Made by a program: the position numbers and the translations under genes
Shown: positions 50,868 through 59,237 of the stretch, in pieces
Numbering within the stretch: position 1 is the stretch's first letter
How the letters are laid out: the number at the start of each line of letters is the position of its first letter
Assembly: GCF_018882405.1 (NCBI RefSeq)
Contig: NZ_JACVOO010000001.1
Coordinates: 241,779-305,778, forward strand
Length of the DNA stretch: 64,000 nt
Origin: Polynucleobacter sp. 31A-FELB
GTDB lineage: Bacteria > Pseudomonadota > Gammaproteobacteria > Burkholderiales > Burkholderiaceae
Direction: 5' to 3'
The notes under the pieces: generated by a model
What the model was told of the DNA's origin: nothing
What the model saw: only the letters and a program-made list of their open reading frames with translations
Database searches by the model: none

Positions 50868-52970
50868 TTAAGCGCCATCTGAGTTCGCAATCGGAGGAGC
50901 CTCAAACGGGTCTTTGATTGGTTGAGCTGGCGGAGCTTTTTTAGCCTTTGTACCCGGCATCAACTCAAAGTCCGGGGTAAAGGCAGTCATTGTGCTTCGC
51001 AATTGATCAAATGCCTTGCGATCACCTTCGAACTTGGCTTTTCCTTCAGCTTGCAGTTTTTCAAAAGTAGTTTGACCGCCCATGACTTTTTCTAAATCAC
51101 TGCGATTGACGGTGATAGTCAAATTTGGATTTTTATCCTGGTAACCCTTGATATTGGTCAGCGCAGAATTACTCATCTCAACCACAAACTTCTCGCCGTT
51201 ATCAGGAGTGTTCAAGTTAATAATAAACTTCATGCCGGCAGCTTTTTTGCTATCCATGCTGATGGCCAAAGCATTGAGCCAAAGCTCTGTAGTCATTGCT
51301 CTGATCATGTCAGGGCCATTGGTCTTTGGTGATGCTCCAGAAGGCATGCCGTGACGCAACTCGTAGGCAGCACCCAAGAAGCTGTTACGCACACTAGGAC
51401 TTTCTTTTTGATAGCCAATTTGCTCAAAAATATCTGCGAGCAAATCTTTAGCAGCGGTATTGTTTGGCTCTGCGTAAACTAATTTATTTACGATCTCCAT
51501 TGCTTCGCGATACTTACCCTGCTTATAAAGTTGCTTACCTTTGGCCATGATCTTGGCAGAGCCGCCCATCATCTCTACATACAGCGGCGCAGAATCTTTT
51601 GGCGAAAGCGGAATCAAGGTAGCAGGATTAGCATCCCAGTAACCCAAGTAACGATTAATCACTGCACGGCTGTTGTGCTCCTCTGAACCGTGGTAGCTAT
51701 GTGCTGCCCATTGGGACTTTAAGCTCTCTGGTTGCTTGTAGACGTTATGCACTTCATTGATCGTTACACCATTGTTCGCCAAATGAAGAACCTCATTGTT
51801 CAAGTGTGCATAACTATCACGTTGCGTGCGCATCACTTCTTGCACGCGATCATTACCCCAGCGCGGCCAAGAATGGGAGGCAAACATCACCTGCGCTTCA
51901 TTGCCATAGCGATATAAGGCATTGTTAATATTCTTAGACCATGCCAAAGCATCACGTACTAGAGCGCCACGTAAGGTATAGATGTTATGGATGGTGCCAG
52001 TAATATTTTCAGCGGCCCAGAAAGCCTTCATCTGCGGGAAGTAGGTATTCATCTCTGCAGGCGCCTCTGTACCCGGCGTATTTTGGAATTCCATCTCCAC
52101 GCCATCCACTGTCATTTTTTCAAATGGCTCATTAATGAGAATGGTTGGCTCGATTAAACCGAGGTTTCCTGCTGCGGTATTTTTACCAATCGATTGGTCA
52201 ACGTGACCAAATGGGCTGCGCGGCAATAAAACGCCGTACTGGAAATACAAGCGGCGTGTCATGGCATTGCCCGCGTATACGTTCTCTGCAACTGCGTGAT
52301 CCATGAAGCCGGCTGGGGCAATAATCTTCACTTTGCCACTCTTCACATCCGCCTCATCCACTACACCACGCACACCACCAAAGTGGTCAGCATGTGAATG
52401 TGAGTAGACCACTGCTACTACTGGGCGCTTGCCTAACTTCTCATTCACCAACTCCAAAGCTGCTCTGGCAGTCTCTTTTGAGGTCAATGGATCAAAGACA
52501 ATCCAACCGGTATTGGTTTTAATAAAGCTAATATTCGATAAATCAAAGCCGCGAACTTGATAGATTTTTCCGGGGACGACTTCGTACAAGCCATAACCCA
52601 TATTGAGAATCGCCTGGCGCTGCAAGGATGGATGGACGCTATCGAAATCCTTGCCTTGCAATAGGAACTCGTAACTACCCATATCCCACGCCACATTTCC
52701 TGCATCAGCCATGATGGTTTTATAGGCCGGTGCCGCAATAAACCCCCTCTTAGATTCCTCAAAATCACGCTTATCTTCAAACGGAAGAGCTTTGCGCAAA
52801 CCGTTTTGTAACTCTACCGTATAGGTTGATGGCGCCTTACCCTTAGCGTCAAAGTGCTTGCCTTGCATTGCACCTGGGTCAGCAACAACTCCACCTCCGC
52901 CTGCTGCAAAAACAGCGTTTCCAGAAATTAGTGCGATAGATGCAGTAATCAGGGTTAAGTGGGTTTTCAT
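50868..52970 (-). CDS. Alkyl sulfatase, metallo-beta-lactamase fold (SdsA1-like)
   Basis: Exported enzyme that hydrolyses alkyl sulfates such as dodecyl sulfate; 700 residues. A signal peptide covers about residues 1-22. The zinc site HSHADHFGG is at residues 191-199; ENVYAGNAMTRRLYFQYG and FASHSWPRWGN are alkylsulfatase patterns. The middle dimerisation domain and the C-terminal SCP2-like domain (about residue 575 on) are recognisable. It has its own strand unit between a terminator and the sensor kinase gene. Confidence 0.93.
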   Translation of the reverse strand: MKTHLTLITASIALISGNAVFAAGGGGVVADPGAMQGKHFDAKGKAPSTYTVELQNGLRKALPFEDKRDFEESKRGFIAAPAYKTIMADAGNVAWDMGSYEFLLQGKDFDSVHPSLQRQAILNMGYGLYEVVPGKIYQVRGFDLSNISFIKTNTGWIVFDPLTSKETARAALELVNEKLGKRPVVAVVYSHSHADHFGGVRGVVDEADVKSGKVKIIAPAGFMDHAVAENVYAGNAMTRRLYFQYGVLLPRSPFGHVDQSIGKNTAAGNLGLIEPTILINEPFEKMTVDGVEMEFQNTPGTEAPAEMNTYFPQMKAFWAAENITGTIHNIYTLRGALVRDALAWSKNINNALYRYGNEAQVMFASHSWPRWGNDRVQEVMRTQRDSYAHLNNEVLHLANNGVTINEVHNVYKQPESLKSQWAAHSYHGSEEHNSRAVINRYLGYWDANPATLIPLSPKDSAPLYVEMMGGSAKIMAKGKQLYKQGKYREAMEIVNKLVYAEPNNTAAKDLLADIFEQIGYQKESPSVRNSFLGAAYELRHGMPSGASPKTNGPDMIRAMTTELWLNALAISMDSKKAAGMKFIINLNTPDNGEKFVVEMSNSALTNIKGYQDKNPNLTITVNRSDLEKVMGGQTTFEKLQAEGKAKFEGDRKAFDQLRSTMTAFTPDFELMPGTKAKKAPPAQPIKDPFEAPPIANSDGA

Positions 52971-53064
52971 GGGGGCCTTGAGCTAATGCAAATATTGGTA
53001 AAAAAGTACTTATCGAATATAAAGAATCGACTGTCTTTGGGCAATTAGCCCTATAGCTAGTAAG

Positions 53065-54507
53065 CTACTCCTGCGTGGATGGCAAAAAAACAGTAAATTG
53101 AGCACCACCGCTAGGGGCATCTTCATAGCGAATGCGGCCACCATGACGAGAAACAATGTGTTGGCAAAGCCATAAGCCTAAGCCCATACCTGAACGCTTG
53201 TTGCTATTGGAGAGTAATTCAAATAAGTGCATCTGGGCATCAATCGGAACGCCGCCGCCATTGTCAGAGATAAGCAATTGAATCCCCCCAGAAACATCTC
53301 GACTCTCAATCCGGAGCATTCGAGAGGATCGAGTGGATTCACTAAGAGCCTGGATTGCGTTATTAATGAGATTCAGAAGCACTTGCTGAATCTCGCCACG
53401 ATTAACATTGATTGCCGATCTTGAGCTCAGATCTAGAGCCACTTGAATATTCTTCGCCTGAATTTCTGGCTTGGTAATTTTGAGAATTGACTCGATCAAC
53501 TCCACAATATTAATACGCTCTACCCCAATCTTTCCATCAGAGAATATGGAGCGCAGCGATTGAATGATGTTGGTGGCGCGCTGGTTATCAGCCAGTAACG
53601 CAGCCAGAATCTCTTGGTTTTGCTCCGCAGTCAAATGACCCTCAGATAACTTCTTCTGTAGAAACTGAATATTCAGTTGCGATGCCCCCAAAGGCTGGTT
53701 AAGTTCATGTGCCATAGAGGCTGACAAAGCCCCTGTTGCCGCAGTTTTATTGGCTTTAAGTAAATTCGAAATTAAATTCTCACGCTCGATTAATAAGGCT
53801 TTAATTTCATCATTTTCACTTTTTGATTTTGCGTTTGCCAAGGCGACTTTTTCAGCCCAATAACCCCCAATTGCAATGTAAGAAAGCGTATTAACGACCA
53901 ACTGACCAACCGTCAGCAATATCAGCAGTTGCGGAAGTTGCTCCATCTTGCTGATAGTAAAACCGGTTGAAGCTAAAACCCCCAGGCGGCCCAAGGAAAA
54001 ACATAACTCAACTGCAGTTGCATATTGCATATACATTAACTGCTGAGAAGGCTCAAAACTTCTCTTGCGCCTGAGCATCATAATTTGCCAAGAGAAAAAT
54101 ATGATCCCTATTACGCACATAAACGTGGTGCGCATCTCGTAGTTTCCATAAATGCGAAGAAACTCGAAAGTCGGGATAAAAACCACAGTGGATAACGCAA
54201 AGCCATATTGCAGGCGCTTACTAATTGGACCAATCAGTGATTTGCAAAATAAGAGCTGAAAAATGGCGGCAATATAAAACAGCGAATTCGCGATGGTGAA
54301 ATTAAATTCAGTCTTTTCAACGCTCTGAATTACCATGGCGCCACCACCAAAGATCACTAGGGCAAGAACATTCAATATTAATGAACCCATCCAATAAGGA
54401 TTGGGTCTGAGTTCACTTTGGGATCGGTGATAGTGATAGATGCCCAATAACAAACCCAGCTGGATCATGGCCAGGATAAAGAAATACAGGGCAATCAGAA
54501 GCTTCAT
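53065..54507 (-). CDS. Membrane sensor histidine kinase
   Basis: A 480-residue kinase. The first 215 residues form about seven membrane helices. A short coiled coil follows (AKSKSENDEIKALLIERENL), then the phospho-acceptor box SASMAHELNQPLG with His267. The ATPase domain has an N box (LLNLINNAIQAL), G1 (ISDNGGGVP) and G2 (SGMGLGLW). It resembles kinases of the NtrB/PleC-like class with 'HELNQPL'. There is no response regulator beside it. It lies 60 bp downstream of a cytochrome b gene on the same strand and may sense quinone or redox state, which is inference. Confidence 0.92.
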   Translation of the reverse strand: MKLLIALYFFILAMIQLGLLLGIYHYHRSQSELRPNPYWMGSLILNVLALVIFGGGAMVIQSVEKTEFNFTIANSLFYIAAIFQLLFCKSLIGPISKRLQYGFALSTVVFIPTFEFLRIYGNYEMRTTFMCVIGIIFFSWQIMMLRRKRSFEPSQQLMYMQYATAVELCFSLGRLGVLASTGFTISKMEQLPQLLILLTVGQLVVNTLSYIAIGGYWAEKVALANAKSKSENDEIKALLIERENLISNLLKANKTAATGALSASMAHELNQPLGASQLNIQFLQKKLSEGHLTAEQNQEILAALLADNQRATNIIQSLRSIFSDGKIGVERINIVELIESILKITKPEIQAKNIQVALDLSSRSAINVNRGEIQQVLLNLINNAIQALSESTRSSRMLRIESRDVSGGIQLLISDNGGGVPIDAQMHLFELLSNSNKRSGMGLGLWLCQHIVSRHGGRIRYEDAPSGGAQFTVFLPSTQE

Positions 54508-54567
54508 ACTATCTATCGTACAACGAGGGACAGGGCCAAGGAACTACATCCCTCTCGAGTTGGGTAT

Positions 54568-55242
54568 TTACTGCGTGAGGCTGGGCAAGCTACCACTAAG
54601 AATTAGATAGAAGAAGTAGATGGTGCCAAGTAAAACTAAAGCTCCAATCAGATACTGCGGATATCGAATACCCTGCTCTGGAAAGCCCTTCTTTTTGCCA
54701 GTGACCATAGATCGCACCAGATTCTGCTTTTCAATAACGCTCATTCCAATTGCGGCAATGATATGGACGATCACAAGGCCGAGAACTAAGCTTGCAACCG
54801 CTTCATGCATCTCAGATGCAAAATTACCGAAAAATTCTTTAACTGTCAGGTAACCAGTAAATCCAATTAAGAGAATCAGAAGCATCAACACAAACATGAC
54901 TAAGCCACCCGCAGGATTGTGGCCAACATCATGATGGGGATGACCACGCAACATCGCCATGAAATGCTCAATGACTGCTTTTGGACTTTTGAGGAACTGA
55001 CTAAATCTGGCGTAGCGAGTACCAATGACACCCCACACCAATCGAACCAGCACGAGTAAGCACGCGGTATAGCCAAATGCATAATGAATCATTGCCAGTC
55101 GCTCACTCTCTGAGGTAAGCCAGGCACCTGCAAAACAAATCACCAATAACCAATGAAACACTCTCACTGGCATATCCCACACCATAATTGCTTGCTTCAC
55201 TTTTCCAGTCGCACCAATCGTGTCGTTTATAGGTGTATTCAT
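54568..55242 (-). CDS. Cytochrome b561-type membrane protein
   Basis: A 224-residue di-heme cytochrome b of the bacterial b561 / Ni-Fe-hydrogenase b-type family, with about five hydrophobic segments. Candidate heme-ligand histidines lie in VWDMPVRVFHWLLV, MIHYAFGYTA, and LVLGLVIVHIIAAIG. It overlaps the diheme cytochrome c gene by four bases. It probably passes electrons from the quinone pool to the two periplasmic cytochromes encoded upstream. Confidence 0.9.
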   Translation of the reverse strand: MNTPINDTIGATGKVKQAIMVWDMPVRVFHWLLVICFAGAWLTSESERLAMIHYAFGYTACLLVLVRLVWGVIGTRYARFSQFLKSPKAVIEHFMAMLRGHPHHDVGHNPAGGLVMFVLMLLILLIGFTGYLTVKEFFGNFASEMHEAVASLVLGLVIVHIIAAIGMSVIEKQNLVRSMVTGKKKGFPEQGIRYPQYLIGALVLLGTIYFFYLILSGSLPSLTQ

Positions 55243-55700
55243 TTTGCAGGAATCTTAATATTTTTCTCACTGAAGATGCCATTAGCAGCATCAATGTGAC
55301 AAGCGCTACAGTTGGCAGGACTCTTAATCCCAGCCCTCTTCCAGACATCCGGCCTCACCTCATCATGTTTACGAATAAACCAAGAAGTTTTAGTGATGCG
55401 ATTTTCTGGGGCAGTCTCGCTATATTTTTGACGAGTAGCTGCATTCTTAATTAACCAGTTCGTAAGCTCAGCCTGAGTCTTTGCATCCACGCTGGCATCT
55501 GTGCCAAAGTGTTTTGACAAACTAGACATCACGTTTTTCCAGCTTTGCTCACTTAATAGTGCTGGCGGATAGGCCATATGGCAACTTGCGCACTCAGCTT
55601 CGTAAGAAGCTGGTGCATCAGCAGGCATCGTCATTTTGGCGGCAAACGTAGGTGAAGATGCTAGTAGCAAGGAAGCGGCAATGAATAGAGTTTTTTTCAT
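55239..55700 (-). CDS. Diheme cytochrome c (DHC type)
   Basis: Periplasmic c-type cytochrome, 153 residues, with a signal peptide to about residue 20. Two heme-binding motifs are seen: CASCH at 37-41 and CSACH at 131-135. The pattern AECASCHMAYPPALL and the stretch SWFIRKHDEVRPDVWKR match the diheme cytochromes found next to SHP. It lies 11 bp after the SHP gene and overlaps the cytochrome b gene, so the three form one unit. Confidence 0.93.
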   Translation of the reverse strand: MKKTLFIAASLLLASSPTFAAKMTMPADAPASYEAECASCHMAYPPALLSEQSWKNVMSSLSKHFGTDASVDAKTQAELTNWLIKNAATRQKYSETAPENRITKTSWFIRKHDEVRPDVWKRAGIKSPANCSACHIDAANGIFSEKNIKIPAK

Positions 55701-55711
55701 ATTGATGGGTT

Positions 55712-56095
55712 TTATTTAACAGTCATTAACCAAGAGAGCACATCTGCTTTTTCTTGGGCAGTGCAATCTCTACCCAGCACATCATTGCAGTTACGCTTAA
55801 ACCACTTCTCAGCTTTAGCTTCATCAGTGAATCTCGCAGGATTGGCGCTAGGTGCTAATGGCTTAATGACCTTGCCAGTAACAATATGTTTGGTGTCGTG
55901 ATTGGGCGGATTTTCATGGCAGGAAGCACAGCTCCACTCTTTGCCATGTTTGGCATTGAAAAACTGCTCCCCTCTTGCAGGCGAAGCTTTACCTGATTGA
56001 GCTTCATAAGACTTCAACAAGTCCTGTGGAGTTGCTGCCATCGTAGAGAAACTTAAGCCAACCAGAATACATACCGCCCATCTTTTAAATAACAT
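55712..56095 (-). CDS. SHP-like monoheme cytochrome c (DUF1924)
   Basis: A 127-residue periplasmic cytochrome with signal peptide (about 1-20) and one heme motif CASCH at 56-60. The C-terminal CNDVLGRDCTAQEKADVLSW is characteristic of the DUF1924 / sphaeroides heme protein family, whose members have an unusual ligand (Asn) and can bind oxygen or NO. It is the first gene of the SHP-DHC-cytochrome b set. The physiological role of this set is not settled. Confidence 0.92.
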   Translation of the reverse strand: MLFKRWAVCILVGLSFSTMAATPQDLLKSYEAQSGKASPARGEQFFNAKHGKEWSCASCHENPPNHDTKHIVTGKVIKPLAPSANPARFTDEAKAEKWFKRNCNDVLGRDCTAQEKADVLSWLMTVK

Positions 56096-56340
56096 ACTTA
56101 CCCCTTGTTTGCTTACTTTCAGGTATTAGTATGCTCCTTTGGTGTGACAATCTAACCCTGATAGATAAGCAGAATAGTCAAGTATTGCAAAGAGATTGAA
56201 TCCAGTTGACTCAACAATCATTCTGATTACTGATATGAGTAATACAATTGGCAGAATTGCTATTTATTAGCTTTTATCTATTACCGCATTACCCCTTCAA
56301 TAGGGTATTGCACATGATCAATATTAAGGACCAAATCATT

Positions 56341-56922
56341 ATGAAAAAAATCATCATTGCTATCGTCATTGCTGCTATCGCAGTTGGCGCATACCTTTTC
56401 CTCACTAAGCCAAAAGCACCTATCGCTGGTGTAGCTGCTCAAGAAGCTGCCCTCATTTATGACGGCGAAGTAATCAAGATTGATGCTGCAACTCGCACTG
56501 TTACTTTGAAAAATAAAGACGGTGAATCTACTGTTGTTGCTGGTCCTGAAGTGAAGAACTTTGCTGAAATTAAAGTTGGGGATCGTTTTGACGTTGTTTA
56601 CGAACTCGCTGTTGCTATTGAGTTGGTTAAGGTGAAAAATCCAGGCACTACTAGTGAGCAAGTTACTACTAGCACTACCACTGCCCCAAAAGGCGATAAG
56701 CCCGGCATCATCACTACTAACACTGTTACTGCTACCGCCAATATTGAAGCGATTGATGCAGCTAAAAATATCGTTTCTTTAAAAGGCCCACAAGGCAACA
56801 TCTTCAAAGTTAAAGTTCAGAACCCTGACTTGATGAAAGATATCGCTGTAAACGACCAAGTTAAAGTGGTTTACACAGAAGCGATTGCTGCAGTAGTAAG
56901 CGCACCAGCTGCTAAGAAGTAA
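56341..56922 (+). CDS. Exported or membrane-anchored protein of unknown function
   Basis: A 193-residue protein that I do not recognise. It starts MKKIIIAIVIAAIAVGAYLF, a single hydrophobic segment, then two related beta-rich parts: YDGEVIKIDAATRTVTLKNK and ANIEAIDAAKNIVSLKGPQG, each followed by a K/Q-VKV or DRFDVVYE-like stretch ending in AIA. This suggests two copies of one small fold. A Thr/Ser-rich linker joins them. I chose ATG 56341 (AAGGA upstream, though distant); ATG 56314 is a possible alternative. It is divergent from the cytochrome genes. Confidence 0.8.
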   Translation: MKKIIIAIVIAAIAVGAYLFLTKPKAPIAGVAAQEAALIYDGEVIKIDAATRTVTLKNKDGESTVVAGPEVKNFAEIKVGDRFDVVYELAVAIELVKVKNPGTTSEQVTTSTTTAPKGDKPGIITTNTVTATANIEAIDAAKNIVSLKGPQGNIFKVKVQNPDLMKDIAVNDQVKVVYTEAIAAVVSAPAAKK

Positions 56923-56954
56923 TGCAATAACGTTTTCTAGTTACTTGAAAGACA

Positions 56955-56986
56955 AAACCCCAGCAAGTGTGAACTTGCTGGGGTTT
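56955..56986 (+). terminator. Bidirectional terminator between convergent genes
   Basis: A 14-bp perfect stem AAACCCCAGCAAGT / ACTTGCTGGGGTTT with a GTGA loop, T-rich on both sides (TTTGTATTTT rightward, TTTTGTCTTTC leftward). It separates the exported protein gene from hipA, which ends 8 bp away. Its core, CCCCAGCAA/TTGCTGGGG, also occurs in the leuA attenuator. Confidence 0.92.
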
Positions 56987-56993
56987 GTATTTT

Positions 56994-58334
56994 CTAGGTT
57001 GAAAATTGGGAGGCTAACATTTGGACCTTCTCTTCCATTCCCATAAAAATTGACTCAGCCACATCCATTGGGAATGGCCCTGTAATGCTCGTCCTTACTT
57101 GATTGATGACAAACCCAGTCATCTCAATAACTTCGCCAATTAATTGCTGTGCTACATCAGCACCAAGACCTGCCTGCTGAGCCTGAGCCAGCCAGTGTCT
57201 ATAGTGAATTTTATCTAGCAGGTAGTGATTGGTCGATCCCCGAACAGCCATTGCTAGCTTCGCTTTTTGGGGTGCTATTTGATTTACCCCAAAACCTATT
57301 ACTGGGTGCGCTGATAACACGTCATAAATTGGAGTTGCTTGGTATTGAGAGCCCGGCAGATGCGCAATGCTAAAGTTTTTACCATGTCCATCAGTTGCAG
57401 CTAAGATCCAAAAAATAATTTGTGTTTTAAAAAAATGTATTCGATCTTGCTCTGCGTTCACCGACCCCAGCAATAACTTCATTGCAGATGTGATACTCGG
57501 ACCTCCATCCGCCTGATATTTGCTCATTGGCGATATGCCCATTGCCTGACAAAAATCCTCCTGAGGGAGGCGCATAATCCATTGCCCATCAGCAGCTAAT
57601 CTCCGGTCAAAGCGCTCAACGACCAATACTTTTTGATCCTCAAAAGAATTAATTTCACAGGGAGCAGTTGGAATACCATATGCAGCCATAATTTTAGAGC
57701 AGAGCCACTCATTCTCAACCGATGTGCGCATGTCAGCACGCATATGACCAACCAAACCCAAGGGCAATTTCAAAATATGTGTAGTTGGAGTGCTACCTTG
57801 AGGCAAGAGCCAACGTCCATCGCGCTTAAGTAGCGCAGTTTTTTCTTGCGCACCGGCTATGGATAGTCTTAAATCATTGCTTTGCTCTGCTTGCCTGAAA
57901 ACCGAATCCGACGAGACGCGACGAAGATGATCTGCGATCTCCTCATTGCTCAATGCTCGACCTTGAATTTGATAAATTTCTGCTGGCAACTCACCATCGG
58001 GCAGGAGCTGTATAGCCCCAACACAATCGCGACCAAGCTGAGATAACAAGTCAAAGGCGCCCAAACTTTTTACCTGATAACGACTCGCTAACCTCCTACG
58101 AATCACGTCACTATCAGGCAATAAGTTATCAAAATAATAATTAACAGGATCGCCTTGATGCGCCGCATTACCCGGCAAGAAAGGAAGGGATAGTGATAAG
58201 GGTCTTGCTTCTGCCCGCATAATCCATTCATTAGAATAGGAGAAGCTTTCAAGTTGTCTTGTGATTTGCCAAGTGCCCACTTGAACACCATTCATCCAAA
58301 TGGTTAGGCCCCTTGATTTTGTGCGAGCTGCCAT
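56994..58334 (-). CDS. hipA: HipA-family Ser/Thr protein kinase toxin
   Basis: Toxin of a type II toxin-antitoxin system; in Escherichia coli HipA phosphorylates glutamyl-tRNA synthetase. Here 446 residues from ATG 58334. The N-terminal couple_hipA part (LTIWMNGVQVGTWQI) and C-terminal kinase part are both present. Key residues: the regulatory Ser in LSIAGAQEKTALL (about 158), catalytic Asp in TDGHGKNFS (about 315) and metal-binding Asp in PIYDVLSAH (about 338). All look intact. A TTG at 58343 is in frame, but it is only two bases from AAGGAG; the ATG is 11 bases away. It starts 2 bp after hipB. Confidence 0.92.
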   Translation of the reverse strand: MAARTKSRGLTIWMNGVQVGTWQITRQLESFSYSNEWIMRAEARPLSLSLPFLPGNAAHQGDPVNYYFDNLLPDSDVIRRRLASRYQVKSLGAFDLLSQLGRDCVGAIQLLPDGELPAEIYQIQGRALSNEEIADHLRRVSSDSVFRQAEQSNDLRLSIAGAQEKTALLKRDGRWLLPQGSTPTTHILKLPLGLVGHMRADMRTSVENEWLCSKIMAAYGIPTAPCEINSFEDQKVLVVERFDRRLAADGQWIMRLPQEDFCQAMGISPMSKYQADGGPSITSAMKLLLGSVNAEQDRIHFFKTQIIFWILAATDGHGKNFSIAHLPGSQYQATPIYDVLSAHPVIGFGVNQIAPQKAKLAMAVRGSTNHYLLDKIHYRHWLAQAQQAGLGADVAQQLIGEVIEMTGFVINQVRTSITGPFPMDVAESIFMGMEEKVQMLASQFST

Positions 58335-58336
58335 GA

Positions 58337-58609
58337 CTACCAAATCTCCTTGGACTCAGATTTCATGTTGGTTTTTGCTTCTTTTGAGTTTTTAATGATC
58401 TGCTCTAGTGATATGTTGACATCCAGGATCCGCAAGACCAGGAACAATCTTTCAAGAGTGGCTAATTGCGGATTGCCCTCAAAACGCGCATAAGCCTGCT
58501 GACTAATTCCGAGCTTTTCCGCCATATCAGCCTGAGTCACCCCCTTTTGCTTTCGGAAAGCCCTAATAAATAACTTCAAGGTCTCTAGGGTTTGAATTTG
58601 ATAAATCAT
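58337..58609 (-). CDS. hipB: HipB-like antitoxin, XRE-type HTH repressor
   Basis: A 90-residue DNA-binding antitoxin. The helix-turn-helix is QADMAEKLGISQQAYARFEG, in the N-terminal half; the last 20 residues are polar and likely unfolded. Start set at ATG 58609 (MIYQIQTLETLKLFI); upstream codons cross the operator region. It should neutralise HipA and repress its own promoter, over which three inverted repeats lie. Confidence 0.92.
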   Translation of the reverse strand: MIYQIQTLETLKLFIRAFRKQKGVTQADMAEKLGISQQAYARFEGNPQLATLERLFLVLRILDVNISLEQIIKNSKEAKTNMKSESKEIW

Positions 58610-58628
58610 CTGCAGTCTCACTATGAAT

Positions 58629-58698
58629 ACAACTTTTAAATTGTAATATACAATAACAACACTTGGGTTGTATATTATCATAACAACTTATAAATTGT
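58629..58698 (-). promoter_or_regulatory. Three phased operators upstream of hipBA
   Basis: The pattern ACAAC-N7-TTGT occurs at 58629-58644, 58656-58671 and 58683-58698. The starts are exactly 27 bp apart, about 2.6 helical turns. The copies are ACAACTTTTAAATTGT, ACAACACTTGGGTTGT and ACAACTTATAAATTGT. They cover the -10 and -35 region and the start of the transcript, as expected for an autorepressor. Binding by HipB is inferred. Confidence 0.85.
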
Positions 58699-58701
58699 AA
58701 A
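58674..58701 (-). promoter_or_regulatory. hipBA promoter
   Basis: On the minus strand TTTACA (58696-58701) and GATAAT (58674-58679) are separated by 16 bp, about 65 bp before hipB. The -35 lies in the distal operator, and the -10 lies just upstream of the middle one. Confidence 0.65.
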
Positions 58702-58754
58702 TAACAGTGAAAGCTTACCGACGCCGACCCTTTTAGTCGTTCAGACCTCAACGA

Positions 58755-59237
58755 TCAATGAAGGGTTGAACTGTGGATTTTCCGCATGGCTGGTTTTCTA
58801 TCTCTTTTTATCAAACCGTAATAATCATCATCCAACAAAATCGCGGAAAGACTAGAAACATCCTCCGCTAGAGGAATCGCCCGCATATCGCCAATATCCC
58901 TCTCTCTAAGAAAGTCTGGTTTCCTTGAAAAGAGTTCAAGCATGAAGGGGTGTCCAGCGGTCTTAGGTTTTTTAAAGCGGTAAAACTGCCTAGTGGCATC
59001 GCTCTTTTGCTGAATCTCGTACTCGCCCGCCTTCACAAATTCCCAAAATTTCTCAATGAACTCAGGGGTCAGCGCATCAACAATCACAACAATATCCAAG
59101 TCTTTAGTGGTGCGGCTAAATAGCTCCCCGGCACTCTCCATAGCCAACTGCGTAGCGCTACCGCCTATCAACACATACTGATCCTCAAATCCTTTAAATA
59201 CTTCCTCAAAGACCTTCAGCCCTACTTGCGTTGCCAT
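58755..59237 (-). CDS. Nucleotidyltransferase (AbiEii-like), probably shortened at its 3' end
   Basis: A 160-residue protein with the nucleotidyltransferase motif GG-SAT (residues 25-29) followed by D46-L-D48. It resembles AbiEii/DUF6036-type enzymes, whose members are toxins of type IV toxin-antitoxin systems or their relatives. Related proteins usually run on beyond LLDDDYYGLIK by 70 or more residues. Here the frame changes to unrelated sequence (KPAMRKIHSSTLH) and stops, 54 bp before the hipBA promoter. So the 3' part may have been lost when hipBA arrived. Its start overlaps the upstream regulator gene stop by one base. Activity is uncertain. Confidence 0.7.
   Translation of the reverse strand: MATQVGLKVFEEVFKGFEDQYVLIGGSATQLAMESAGELFSRTTKDLDIVVIVDALTPEFIEKFWEFVKAGEYEIQQKSDATRQFYRFKKPKTAGHPFMLELFSRKPDFLRERDIGDMRAIPLAEDVSSLSAILLDDDYYGLIKRDRKPAMRKIHSSTLH

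Noticed and set aside
56096..56340. Possible regulatory elements between the cytochrome genes and the exported protein gene
   Set aside because: A TTGACT is present, but no -10 at a good distance on either strand; nothing firm can be called.
56955..56986. Same CCCCAGCAA core as in the leuA attenuator, taken as a dispersed repeat family
   Set aside because: Similarity is limited to the stem of two terminators; flanks differ, so convergence of GC-rich stems is the simpler explanation.
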